64,000 nucleotides of DNA from Auricularia sp. M13 (lineage: Eukaryota > Basidiomycota > Agaricomycetes > Auriculariales > Auriculariaceae): the NCBI GenBank assembly GCA_037042915.1, contig CM073199.1, positions 3,472,001-3,536,000 of the forward strand, read 5' to 3'. This document shows positions 1 to 10,105 of this stretch, piece after piece. Both the position numbers and the translations under genes were made by a program. The notes under the pieces are model-generated. The model saw only the letters and a list, made by a program, of their open reading frames with translations, searched no databases and was not told the origin of the DNA. Each line of letters begins with the position of its first letter. The stretch's first letter is position 1.

Positions 1-345
1 CTTCGGGTATGTAGTGGTTTTCACGACGATGGAATGACGCGATGAACTTCTTTGCAGAAGCAACTTGCAGTGGAGCGAAGACGATCAGAAATGGGGTTTG
101 AACATCAAGAAAGACTGAACACTTTCGAACTATCGCGTGGTTACCGCCCGTAGACTGCATTGCCAAATTGTATCGCACCGCTTGAACGGGAGCTGAATAG
201 AATCAGATTGATTGACGGAATAGTCGATGTTGCAGGGGGGAAATAGCCAAGGGAAAGACTGATATTACTAGATACTAGTACTGCTAAAGTCCATAATCCA
301 AAATGCGAATTTATCACTGTACGACTCAAAGCAGCAAACGAGAAA

Positions 346-1796
346 CTAGTCGCTGGTGCAGCTGCCGTCATCAGGATAAGGGTGCGACTGCAGGCAGTCC
401 TCATCCATGCCAGCGATCGTGTAGAAGTTGTCGAGGTTGACGTTGAGCGCCTTGCGGAGCTCGCCACGAGGGTTCGGGTACAGCGCGACGGTGTTGTTGA
501 CGAACTTGCGGTACAGCGCGCAACTCGTGTTGCCCTCGTCCTCGCCGAAGAAGTCGGGGTCGGCGACGAAGTTGTTGACCGTGCCGTTGTTGAAGCCGGG
601 AGTGATGGGGTGCATGTCCAGGAGGACGTCGCTCACGCTCCCGACGTCGTGCAGCCCGAAGGCGCCCTCGCGGCGGTAGAAGTCCTTAGGCATCTTGTGG
701 TCCTCGAAGAAGCCGCGCATGACCTCTAGGTCGAGCCCCTTAGCCGCACGCACGTCATCGCCCTTAACGCGCCCGTCGATGAAGTAGGCGATGGGGAAGA
801 CGGACTCGGCGTAGGCGGTGTTGAAGCGCGGGTTGCTGAAGTAGAAGTTCGGGTTGTGCGCGATGGACTCCTGGATACGGCGCCAGCGGACTTCGCCCGC
901 GACGGTCAGGTTGTACCTCCCAGCACCGAACTTCTTGCTGTCTTTCTCGATCTGAGAGAGAGAGGAAGAATTAGCACGCAAACATGACAGAAATCGCGAT
1001 TGACTCACCAGCTTGAACAGCGTGTTGTTGAAGCTGTGGTTATCGCCCAAGAAGTCATCGCTGCGCGTGAGACTCGCGTCGCCTGAGTCAAGCTGTCAGA
1101 AGATGAGTGAAGACGAAATAAGTGCGGGACGAGCCTTCGAAAGTGCCGTGAACGTTGAGACCGCCAGCGAGCGCTGGCTTCGGGGGCGCAAGCCCGGTCA
1201 ACGGCGAGAGACCACCTGTCCGAACGGTGTTAGAGGATCTCCAGGATATCATTGCGATCGACTCACCGATGCTCATCAGGTTGGTGAGATGGTTGCCGTT
1301 GACGAGGAACGCAGCGTAGGTGACGAAAGTCGCGATATCGTGGCCCATGTTGAAGCCCTCCTGAACGGCAGTGATGATCTGCGCCGGTGTGGCGACTCCA
1401 GAGCGAGGGAGGTACTGCGACACAGACCGTCAGCTGTGGAAATGCAGCGGCGCTGAGAAACCTACGCCGTGCGAAGCGAGCGCGTTTAGGCCGGGGCAGG
1501 GACCTGGGCGAGCACTGTTCAGCGGTTCTATCACAGCAGGTGATGCGACACATACCGCGCTGGTCTCCCTTCTCGAGCTTCTTGTAAGGATGAGCCTTGT
1601 CGTTCACCAGTTTCGAGCGAGTATCCGTGATGGGCGGCGGGACGGGCTCAGCGCCGACGATGGGGACCTGGACGGAGCGCACGAAGTGCTCGATCTCCTC
1701 GTGCGACATTCCAGCCAGCGACTCCCATGGGTGGATAGCGGCCGCAAGCACTGAGGTGACGGCGAGGAGGGCAGAGAGTCCGCGGGTGAGCTGCAT
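346..1796 (-). CDS. Unspecific peroxygenase (heme-thiolate peroxidase, Peroxidase_2 family), secreted
   Basis: Exons on the minus strand: 1796-1556, 1503-1466, 1414-1267, 1215-1135, 1082-1009, 951-346. They join in frame to 396 codons (395 residues plus TAG). The start gives a typical signal peptide (MQLTRGLSALLAVTSVLAAA). Exon 2 encodes the PCP heme-thiolate motif (RGPCPGLNALASHG), whose cysteine is the proximal heme ligand in this family. Exons 4-5 encode EGDASLTRSDD, the EGD acid-base motif with the distal arginine seen in long UPOs such as the Agrocybe enzyme. Several N-glycosylation sequons (NNT, NLT, NGT) fit secretion. Members use H2O2 to oxygenate aromatics and alkanes. Intron 4 appears to use a GC donor (1134-1133) with a normal AG acceptor; the other introns are GT-AG. 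The gene looks intact. A close paralogue lies at 42482-43899 on the other strand. Confidence 0.93.
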
Positions 1797-1858
1797 AGTG
1801 AGAAGTAGAAAGAGGGAATGAGGCGAGGGGATGAGTAGCTCACCCTTGCACTTCCCGA

Positions 1859-1919
1859 GCTCTTATACCTCGCAACACATTTCACTATGGCCCTGCGCTC
1901 GCGGAGCAATTATGTCAAC
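1859..1919 (-). promoter_or_regulatory. Peroxygenase promoter: TATA box plus block conserved with the paralogue
   Basis: Read on the minus strand, TATAAGAG lies about 65 nt before the start codon (1859-1868). A block reading TTGACATAATTGCTCCGCG lies at 1901-1919. The second peroxygenase gene has nearly the same block in the same order and at a similar distance (42344-42364), followed by TATATAAAG. Inverted CCAAT boxes (ATTGG) also occur further upstream of both. Conservation over only this block suggests a factor-binding site, but shared descent of the duplicate is also possible. Confidence 0.55.
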
Positions 1920-2398
1920 ACACAGACCGAGATATCCCGCGCGCAGCGCGGGCGTGCGCGTAGAGAAGACGGAACCAGTGCAGAATATTCCGCGACCAAT
2001 CGTTTGCCAGTCGTTTGGTTGGCCAATGAAATGAGGTCCGTCGCAATTCGCTGTTGAAGTCAAACTCTTGATGCATCATGTGGAGCCGAATTACTACGTA
2101 CGATGCGTTCGTGCCCGGCGCCCGCCACAAAGTGGGTAACTGGATTATGTCTACGGCCTGCGACCAGGTTTTTCAAACTGAAATGTGACGCGTGCGCCAC
2201 GCAAGTGCACAGAGGTACTGAGATTATGTCTGCGCCATGTCCTAGGAAAATGCTACGGTCGGTGGGCAGCGTGCGCCGGGTCTGACAGCACGTCCGGTTC
2301 CGGTCGGTCGCGTCGCGCGCACTCGGCATCGTCTGCGCGAGCATGAGCAAGACCTCCCATCATAATTCCGACATTACGCACCGTCTGACGGGCGACGT

Positions 2399-2889
2399 CA
2401 GGGGGCAGGCCCGATAACAGATCACAATATAGGGTGGGGTGGGGTGGGTCGGGGGAAGATGGCGGGCGCTTATCTCGGCGCCAACACGCCGAGAGTCCTC
2501 TGAGAGCATCTTCAGGGTCTTAAAGCTCAATGCACACATTTATAGGGTAAAACCTGCTGGAATCATCCTTGATATACCCTCAGTATGCTATCTAAGGTTT
2601 TTTCTCAGTATTCACACCCGGTTGTGCAACTGTACAGTTGGCTTGGCATTGCACATTATGTACGGTTCGGCATTTACTGGGCGAATGAATTCCATTGATC
2701 AGAATTGAGACAACTCAGAGTAGTCAGAGTGATGCTTTAGTGGCCGATGAGGGCTGAAAATCCAAGGGAGACCAAGAAACGCTCTCAGAGGACTCTCGGC
2801 GTGTTGGTGCCGAGATAGGCGCCGGCCATCTTCCCACGACCCACCCCACCCCACCCTATATTGTGATCTGTTATCGGGCCTGCCCCCTG
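2399..2889. mobile_element. hAT-like MITE, 491 bp, 8-bp target-site duplication
   Basis: The ends are inverted repeats of about 110 bp beginning CAGGGGGCAGGCCCGATAAC, with only a handful of mismatches between arms (2399-2508 against 2781-2889). The element is flanked by an identical 8-bp direct repeat, GGCGACGT, at 2391-2398 and 2890-2897. An 8-bp duplication with a CAGGG terminus is diagnostic of the hAT superfamily. The interior has no credible ORF, so it is non-autonomous. High arm identity and a perfect duplication suggest it is fairly young. Confidence 0.9.
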
Positions 2890-3583
2890 GGCGACGTTGA
2901 TAAAGGACAACAGCCTGAACCTTGTATCGAAAGTACATAGGATGCGCCGGCAGGGTGTCAATAGTGATCATGGGCAGAAAAGGCAGATTACGGAGTTCCA
3001 AGAACACGTCTGCTTTCTGTTGTCCAGCTCGAACGTTTGCCGCACGAATCCGAAACCGAGCCAGGTGCGCATGTTGGCAAGGTCATCGTGCTCGCAGATA
3101 TCATAGGCGCAGTCTGATTATGCCTAGGTCGTATGATCAAATGTGTTACGCAACATTCCCAGATACCCGGAAGCCCAGTGCGCGGGGAATATGGCTGAAC
3201 AGAAGCTGGAGCAGGGAGAAACGAAAGATGTTACTGCAAGCGGCTCGCAGAATGTCACGCGGGGCCCAATGTCCGTTTCAGCAGCAAGCGGTGAGTGGCA
3301 GTGAGCCCGTCAGATCATTGGGAACGAGTGAACAATCAATCTGTGCGCTGGGTTGCGGGCGAAAGAGCGTAGACAGGGTAGAGTCGGAGATGACAGGATT
3401 TTAGCTCCGATCACCTGATCATTTATTTTCTTTACTTCCGCCGCCACAGTTGCATTCATTTTCCAAAATCACTGGCCGCTTCCTACCCGGCATCATGAAT
3501 AACGACGAACAAACCGATATGAGCGTCATCGCCGGATGGACCATTACTGTAGAGGCAGCAAGGAAGCTCCTCACCGCCGTCTA

Positions 3584-4370
3584 TGGCGGGCGGATGTGGA
3601 CAAAAGGGTGCCAAACAGGCTAACATCTCGTCTATCGTTCACGTCTATCCGCATGATTCCTGCACGATTCCCGCATGATTCCCGCATATAAGTTTACTTG
3701 ATACCCTTTATCTCATCCTAAATCCTGTGTCCATCCCGCATTCACATCCTGCACTGATCCCGCAGTGGTCCTGTAGTACCTGTACTGAATTTGCACTGCT
3801 TTGTTCCCTGTAAATGCCAAGTTTCGGATTGATGTCGCAATTAATGCTGGGCCATACAGGTGTACTGTACCCATTGGACGAAAAACAAACACAGAAGATC
3901 AGTCTATTCGGAGACTTTGAGCTTTGTACATCTGGTGGCAGTGCCACTCATGCCAGTTTTTGGACGGTTCTGTCTTTTTCTGGCATGATTAGCACTGCCA
4001 CCATCCCAATCCTTCTTGATCTCTCTCTGCCATGCGGGAAGGCTGCAGGAGAAATGTTTGCTCAACTTGAGCAATGTCTTACACCATGTGGGAACCATGC
4101 AGGAAGATCACAGCGATCATGCAGGATGCATGCGGGATTGTGGCAGTGATCATCCCGCATGATTGGGTAAAATCCCGCACGCTTCCTGCAGTCTTCCCGC
4201 ACATATACCGCATGATTACCGCATAAAATGAGAAAAGGTGCAGGAATCATGCAGGAATGGTGCAGGAATGGTGCAGGAATTATGAGGGAATTGTGCGGGA
4301 ATCATGAAGGAATTATGCGGGAATGTGAAGGGGAATGGAATTGCTACCTTTTGTCCACATCCGCCCGCCA
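3584..4370. mobile_element. TA-flanked non-autonomous DNA element with degenerate subterminal repeats
   Basis: The element is 787 bp with 24-bp terminal inverted repeats starting TGGCGGGCGGATGTGGACAA, flanked by TA at 3582-3583 and 4371-4372. TA duplications point to a Tc1/mariner-type transposase acting in trans; a PIF/Harbinger-type TWA target cannot be excluded. Both halves are filled with a degenerate motif of about 11 bp of the form GCAGGAATNATGC or GCGGGAATCATG (dense at 3655-3690 and 4228-4345), which could be transposase-binding or hairpin-forming subterminal repeats. There is no coding region. Confidence 0.65.
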
Positions 4371-4424
4371 TAGATGTGGACAAAAGGTAGCAATTCCATT
4401 CCCCTTCACATTCCCGCATAATTC
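4310..4424. repeat. Perfect palindrome, 52-bp arms and 11-nt loop
   Basis: Positions 4310-4361 and 4373-4424 are exact reverse complements (52 of 52 bases), separated by CGCCCGCCATA. The left arm is the terminal part of the TA-flanked element. The right arm is an inverted copy of it lacking the outermost 9 bases of the element. It may be the stub of a second element in head-to-head arrangement, or an aberrant transposition product. Confidence 0.9.
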
Positions 4425-4425
4425 A

Positions 4426-5684
4426 CGCCCGTACGGCGCGGCCAGTCGCCGTACCAATGTACGGGCTTTAAGGCTGAAACTAAATTAAATATAAGTACAC
4501 CTCGCCGTACTTTATTTAGATTTAGTATGTAATTAGTATTAATTAATTATAACTAGTTATATCTGAATCAAATCAAGTGCCATTGATGACAAGTTATACT
4601 CGGTGTATACAACTAATGACTACATCATACATGCTTCTATAACTATATCTACTGATTATACAAGGTTCCTGAGGTGTTGGGATGCCTGCAATGTGAGGGT
4701 GAAGCAAGAAACCTTTTGGGTGAGAGTATTACCAAATTGGGAAAGACGATCCAAGATGAAGCATAACTGATGACTGGGATACCATACCTGCTCCTCGGTA
4801 TATGATCGGTTAATAGGACTCCATATGGCTTGATACAGTATGCATTACAACCTCAGGATACTTCAGAAATTGACTCTGGCAACATATAAGGTACTTGGCA
4901 GTCTTGCATATCGTCAAGGACCTCCACTCCCATGGCAGGAAGGTCTCTATAAATGTGGATCAGGTCTAGAACACCTCTCTCTAGATGCATCTCAGTTTAT
5001 CTGGGCCCTCATAAAGTTCACATGTAGATACAATTAATTATATCTAATTACTCAAAAATACACGAGTCCGTACTTTAATTATATTTATATAGGCTGTTAA
5101 TTAATTATACTTAGTAATTAATTCAATTAGTTGCAGCCTTAACGGGCTTGCCGCACCTGCACGCCGGTGCTGGGGTTGGCGGCGAGCGCGTGCGCGGCAA
5201 CCGGCCAACCGCGGCGCCCTGAGCCCTCCAGCTCGGGCGTCCACACGCGGATTCGACGCGCGAAACAGCCCGTACCGATGTACGGGCTGTTTGTGCCTTC
5301 GCACCGACGCTGGGGCCGGCGGCGAGCGTGCCCAAGACGGAGCCGGCCAACCGCAGCGCCCTGAGCCCTCCAGCTCGGGCGCCCGCATGCCCCTACAGCG
5401 CGGCCAGTCGCCCGTACTAATGTACGGGCTGGCCGCGCCTTCGCGCCGGTGCTGGGGTTGACGGCGAGCGCGCGTGCGCGGCAACTGGCCAACCGCGGCG
5501 CCCTGAGCCCGCCAGCTCGGACGTCCACACCCGGATTCGACACGCGAAACAGCCCGTACCGATGTACAGGCTGTTTGTGCCTTCGCACCGACGCTGGGGC
5601 CGGCGGCGAGCGTGCGTGCAACAGAGCCGGCCCACCGTGGCGTCCTGAGCCCTCGAGCTCGGGTGCGCGCATGCCCGTCCGGCG
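4426..5684. repeat. GC-rich satellite, 142-bp units in alternating A/B forms (left part)
   Basis: Each unit has the palindromic core CCCGTAC-N4-GTACGGG. Cores lie near 4449 (A), 5269 (B), 5411 (A) and 5553 (B). The complete intervals are exactly 142 bp. After removing the 673-bp insertion and one 8-bp duplication, the first interval is 140 bp. A units share GCGCGGCCAGTCGCCCGTAC and B units share GCGAAACAGCCCGTACCGAT, so the true period is a 284-bp dimer. The array resumes at 22355 beyond the Mutator-like element. Long GC-rich open frames here (for example around 5101-5831) follow the repeat and are not genes. Confidence 0.88.
4469..5141. mobile_element. AT-rich 673-bp element in the satellite, 8-bp duplication (hAT-like)
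   Basis: The terminal inverted repeat begins TAAGGCTGAAACTAA on the left and TAAGGCTGCAACTAA read inward from the right. The target duplication ACGGGCTT is identical at 4461-4468 and 5142-5149. Removing the element and one duplication brings satellite cores back to 140-bp spacing, which supports the boundaries independently. Subterminal palindromes around AGTAC/GTACT occur near both ends. No ORF of note. The 8-bp duplication suggests hAT, although the terminus TAAGG is not the classic CAGNG. Confidence 0.85.
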
Positions 5685-5779
5685 ACCAAATGCTATCCGG
5701 CCAGCGTTGTGGTGCATCCGAAGCTCCGACTCCGACCGGTCCGTCGGGCCATGATGACGCAATGCTTGGCACCGGACTT

Positions 5780-5818
5780 GTGCAAATGCCAGAGGTCGCC
5801 CGTCTCTGGCATTTGCAC
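5780..5818. repeat. Hairpin, perfect 15-bp stem and 9-nt loop
   Basis: GTGCAAATGCCAGAG (5780-5794) pairs exactly with CTCTGGCATTTGCAC (5804-5818). It lies just inside the left MULE terminus, about 310 nt beyond the stop codon of the transposase gene. It could serve in transposase binding or 3'-end formation; function is unknown. Confidence 0.7.
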
Positions 5819-6863
5819 GAAGACTGCCCATGCTGATGTTGGCCTTGATTTCATAAAGTATTCTTAAAACCGCTATTGTGCTATATATAAATCACTGTTT
5901 TGTTTTATTTCTTGCAATGAGATGGGCGAATACTGGCATGCTGATGGCAAATGCAAGTAAGTAGTATATGAAATTCTACACTGTTCAGCATGTCAGGAGA
6001 ACAGGTGATATAGAAGCTGAGATACTGTGTAGCACATCTACATTGTTCACGAGTCTTAGTGTAGTCGGCCCCGATAACAAAGTGTGCAATAACAGGATGT
6101 CAATAAGTGACCGAAGTTGAAAGATCCTATTTATTCGTTACTCTCGGTCAGTAGTCCTGTCTGATAGCCCATAGTGTTCCGAGAGTATTGCCTCCCTCGC
6201 TTGTTGCCCCAAGTGCCACGGCGTACGCGACCGTGTTCTTTGAGTTTGATGTCGGCGGCAAAGTCCTCCAGCGCGTCAAGTGCGGGCATCTCGTTGGTGG
6301 TGCGCAGCCACAGTTTGACATCGTTCGGTGGTGCCTTGTCCAGCTGCGCGTCGATTGCATCGGCGAGGAAGCGCAGTGTTTTGGCGCGCTTGCGCATTTT
6401 TTCCCGCACCTGCTGCTCCTGCAATTGATGGATGAGTAAAAATGAAGATGCAATAGCGGAAAATGAACCTGCTCAGCTGTCTCATCGGCATCGGCACCGT
6501 CGATCTCAGAGGCGTCATACATACGTGTGTTGTGACGCGGCGTCGTCCCAGATGGAGCTCGACTCGTCCCAGCCTGAGGCTGGTGTATCGCTGCGCTTGC
6601 GTTTGAGATGTAGCTCCTCGAAGGTGGGAAGGACGGCTCTTTCCCGGACCATCATGTCCGTAGACCAAACCAGGTCCAGAGCACACCAAACGTCCTTCCT
6701 TGCGTGCTAGAGACCATCTGCACGCAAATACCTTTCATTTTCTATCGATTACGAAGAGTCTGAGCATTTCGAGGACCACGCAGCCCTTTGAGAAGAATGG
6801 GCAACTAGTACGACGCGATCCAGAAGATCGGGTAATCAAAAGAGCACGCAAACGAGCATTCAT

Positions 6864-7501
6864 TCACACCATGCGGACAAGCAGCGATTTAGTACAAGAA
6901 AAGGCGTAGATCGAAGCAGAGGACGCGTGTCCAGGCCAGTGGAACACGCGCGCGTGCAAGAACAAGAAACAAAGATCGGAAATGTCGCGAGCGCGCTTTG
7001 GAACCCGAAACACATCAGCAACGAGACCCAGCAGCAGAAATGGTGAAGGCCACGCACGATGAGGAGATCTAGAGGTTTGCGGGGTTGATGGACGGGCCGG
7101 ATCCAGATCCGCCCCCGCGCCCAAAGCCGCCGAAATGAGAAAAACCGTGATTGGGGCACCGGAAAGTGAGAGTGCATTGGCAAGCAGGACGAGGAGGATG
7201 CGCGGGGCAATTATCTGCGGTGTGAATGGTGCGGGAGTTTGCGGGCGTCTGAACTTTGTTAAGAAAACGACGGGGGAATTAAATCGCAAGCACTTACTTC
7301 GGTCGTGCACAGGGCGCAGTCGCAAGAAACCTGCGCCTCCCATGAAGCTCCGGCGCACGCGGGGTTGAGACAGGGGTGCAGGACGTTGGGGAGGAACCAG
7401 CTCCACATCACATCCTGACCGAAATCAGCTCGGCGGCGTAGCAAAGCAGCAGGACGCACACCGCAATGAAACACAGTCCAGACGCGAGTGGGACGGCACA
7501 T
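6864..7501 (-). CDS. Candidate two-exon antisense gene inside the LINE 5' region, unknown function
   Basis: On the minus strand a strong TATA box (TATAAAAG, 7556-7563) precedes an ATG at 7501. Exon 1 (7501-7298) and exon 2 (7214-6864) join in phase 0 across a plausible intron (GTAAGT donor, CACCGCAG acceptor) to give 184 residues. The second half contains hydrophobic stretches (APRILLVLLANALSL, APITVFLISAALGAG), which would fit a membrane protein. I recognise no family. GC-rich DNA gives such ORFs by chance, and another reading frame starting closer to the TATA box also encodes a hydrophobic segment, so this is only a candidate. Confidence 0.22.
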
Positions 7502-9068
7502 CCGAGGACGATGAGAATGGAGGGGATATGGAAGGAACCGGTGTGCTGCACGAGCCTTTTATACCTTTTCTTTCCAAACAGATCCAGCCGATGTGAAGCC
7601 AATAGCAAAGCCCAGCAGTCAGCACACACGCTACTGGAGCCTGGAGCGTGCGATTACATCCACGCGACGTCATGGCAGGCTCTGGACCACGACTCAAGCC
7701 AGCAAACGAGAGCGGAATACGAGGAAGTGTGTCGCCAGGCGCGACGATGCAAATCGCGAAATGCTCAAAAGCAGGTGTCAGAGTCGACACAATGCCAGCT
7801 GACAGACCAGCTCCTCTGCTTATGGGCCAATGGCGCGAGGCTTTTAAGACGTCCAGATGTCGGCGCCCAAGTGTACGCCGACAGTGACACACAGTGCAGG
7901 CAGGCGCATTGTCTGCGGAGGGCCGGCTAGGAACTCTTCACGGCGGGCCAAATGCATACCTCTTTCTTCCTCTGATAGAAATAAACTGGTGCTGTGTCCG
8001 ACCAAGACAGAGCAAGCCGCGAACCACTTTTCGAGCTCACGCCGGCCAGCACCGGCGAATTGGCGTAAGTACGACACAGAGCTTGAGCAGGCATGAAGAA
8101 AAGTCATTGTAGAGGCTCGACTAAGAATTCACTCACTGTAGCGTACCAGACGCTGAGCCCCTGCGCCTCCTCATGGGAGGGCCAAGATCGATGCGGGCCC
8201 CATCGAGACCCAGATTTAGGGAGCCTTGCATGCAAGCCCTGACAAGCGAGGAAATGAAGTCGTAACATTGCAAATGACGCGCAAGAGCCTGGAAACATTG
8301 CCCAAGTGCGAAGTAATGCCAGGTCACATGGCACAGTAAGCCCTGCAGCGCCAAACGTCCCGGTCAGTAAGACGACACGCGAGCGCCTGAGACGCGCTTC
8401 TGGCCGGAGAACGGACCTGCCAATGTCCAATGTCCAGACGCGCTTCCCCGCGCAGTCTGACACATATCTTTTCAAACGCCGCAGCATGAAGAACAATGCG
8501 ACGTGGTTGTAGCCCATGAATAGGACAGGATATTGAGAGGTATAAACTACAAAATCAGCGAAGTAATGAGAGATACGCGGACGCACCTCGAGACAATCTG
8601 CACAGACGCAAGCAGACGTAGGACCCAATGCGTGACATAAATGCGAATAGCACCGAACTAAACGATGACTGCGGGTGACACGCTGGGTAAGGGGATCAGG
8701 CAAGACCCACTCCGCTCTGGAACTCCGATACGTACTCCGCAAAGACAGACCGCGGCAGCTCTAAAAAACTGTAAGCGGCCGAAAACAGCTCCACGGCACT
8801 TACACAACAAGACGACACATTTTAAACCCACAAGTAGAGGCAAGAAACAGGTCGACGGGCGGAAAAGAGCCCCGACCTTTATGGCAAAATGACAAAGGGA
8901 CCGATGCGCGGGCAGATGGATTTTAGCCAAGACTAAATATGCAAGAGGCGACGACGGCGAACCCGCTCAACTCATAGCACCTCAGTCAATGGCAAAAACG
9001 CCCTCTCCTAGAGCCTCGCCCCTCTGACGTAAAGGTTCAGAGCGCTGAGAGGCGAACTGCTCTCGATC

Positions 9069-9077
9069 TATATAAAC
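9069..9077 (+). promoter_or_regulatory. TATA box before the 200-codon ORF of the LINE unit
   Basis: TATATAAAC lies 108 nt before the ATG at 9185, with a second TA-rich site (CATAAAAGGG) about 40 nt before that ATG. LINE promoters normally lie internal to the transcript, so a classical TATA box 2.4 kb inside the unit is unexpected. Confidence 0.4.
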
Positions 9078-9184
9078 CCAGGCGCTGAGATGACGTATAC
9101 GCAGGGGCCCAAACTGCAATTTCCCCTGAATCAGAAACCAAAGAGACCATAAAAGGGGGCCAGAAATCAATCCTCGCCCCCAAG

Positions 9185-9787
9185 ATGCAGCGCCCCGAGT
9201 CACCCCCTCACGCCCACAAGCCGGAGGACGCCCTTAGCAGATCCCCGACGCCGACGTGGCACACCCTGCATACGGGGACTCAACAGCCATCACTTGGCGA
9301 ACGGAGTGCGTCACCCACTCCACGCCGCTTGACGACCAACAATCCAGCACCGCGGAGGTCGAGCTCGCCGAGAATGAGACGTGCCGCTGCGCACATAGAC
9401 GACATCCTCAGAACAGTACCAAGCAGGCAAATGCCGCCGTATCAAAAGAAGCGCACGTACTACTGCCAAGGCGGCTGCGGCGGGCACTGGAGCCAGCGGG
9501 ACCGGAGGGACATGCACTGGCTGGAAAAGCCGGAATGCGAGGACGCCCACGTGGCGGCCATAAATGGCACGCACCTCGTCATAGATTATAACGAGACGCT
9601 ACGCTGGCGGGAGAAGAGAAAGACGGCCAGGGCAAGGCGAGCGTGTCTGGATCATTCGGAGGAGACGCCGGCACCGGAAATATCCCAGGATGACACCGGC
9701 ATGACAATGAACCCCACGTCTATAGTATCCCGGGGAAAGGGGACGGAGCAGACGGACGCTTTAGAAGCCGAAATTAGCCGGGAATGA
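9185..9787 (+). CDS. 200-residue protein with Cys/His motif, extra ORF of the LINE unit
   Basis: Single open frame from ATG 9185 to TGA 9785-9787. The N-terminal 75 residues are rich in Pro, Ser, Thr and Arg and probably disordered. The centre has YYCQGGCGGHWSQRD followed by HW and PECEDAH, a spacing of Cys and His that could bind zinc. The C-terminus is acidic and Glu-rich. It lies 320 nt upstream of ORF1 on the same strand and inside the LINE duplications. It may be an accessory LINE ORF, an upstream gag-like ORF, or a host gene caught in the unit. I do not recognise the family. Confidence 0.5.
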   Translation: MQRPESPPHAHKPEDALSRSPTPTWHTLHTGTQQPSLGERSASPTPRRLTTNNPAPRRSSSPRMRRAAAHIDDILRTVPSRQMPPYQKKRTYYCQGGCGGHWSQRDRRDMHWLEKPECEDAHVAAINGTHLVIDYNETLRWREKRKTARARRACLDHSEETPAPEISQDDTGMTMNPTSIVSRGKGTEQTDALEAEISRE

Positions 9788-10105
9788 GCCGGAGCGGCCC
9801 CGAAAAGTCCCGAAAAGCCCTGGGCCGAGACCGGTCCAGAGCGACTGCGGAGTCATGTCGAAATTCGAACAATAAATCAATTTTGCAAATGATGGACTGA
9901 GCCAGCAACACCTTTACAAAGCAAATGGGGTGGGGTCGGATGAGCCATCTGCGGCCAGACATGCTGGGATGTCCGCAGCGGATCGCAGTCAGGAGTGCCG
10001 TGATGGGCGGGGGAAGGAGGATGACGCGGCCTCGGTTTTAGAACTCCGACCCAGCGCCCGCCAACCTGATCGCCCCGCCCAAATCTATAGCTCTGCCAGC
10101 GAACG

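Noticed and set aside
5101-5831. Overlapping frames of 220-230 codons on the minus strand
   Set aside because: They follow the 142-bp GC-rich satellite, and the predicted proteins repeat with the same period.
8104-8742. 212-codon minus-strand frame with hydrophobic runs in the LINE 5' block
   Set aside because: Splice-like sites inside it do not give a consistent longer protein, and no family is recognisable. Kept only as part of the unexplained 5' block.
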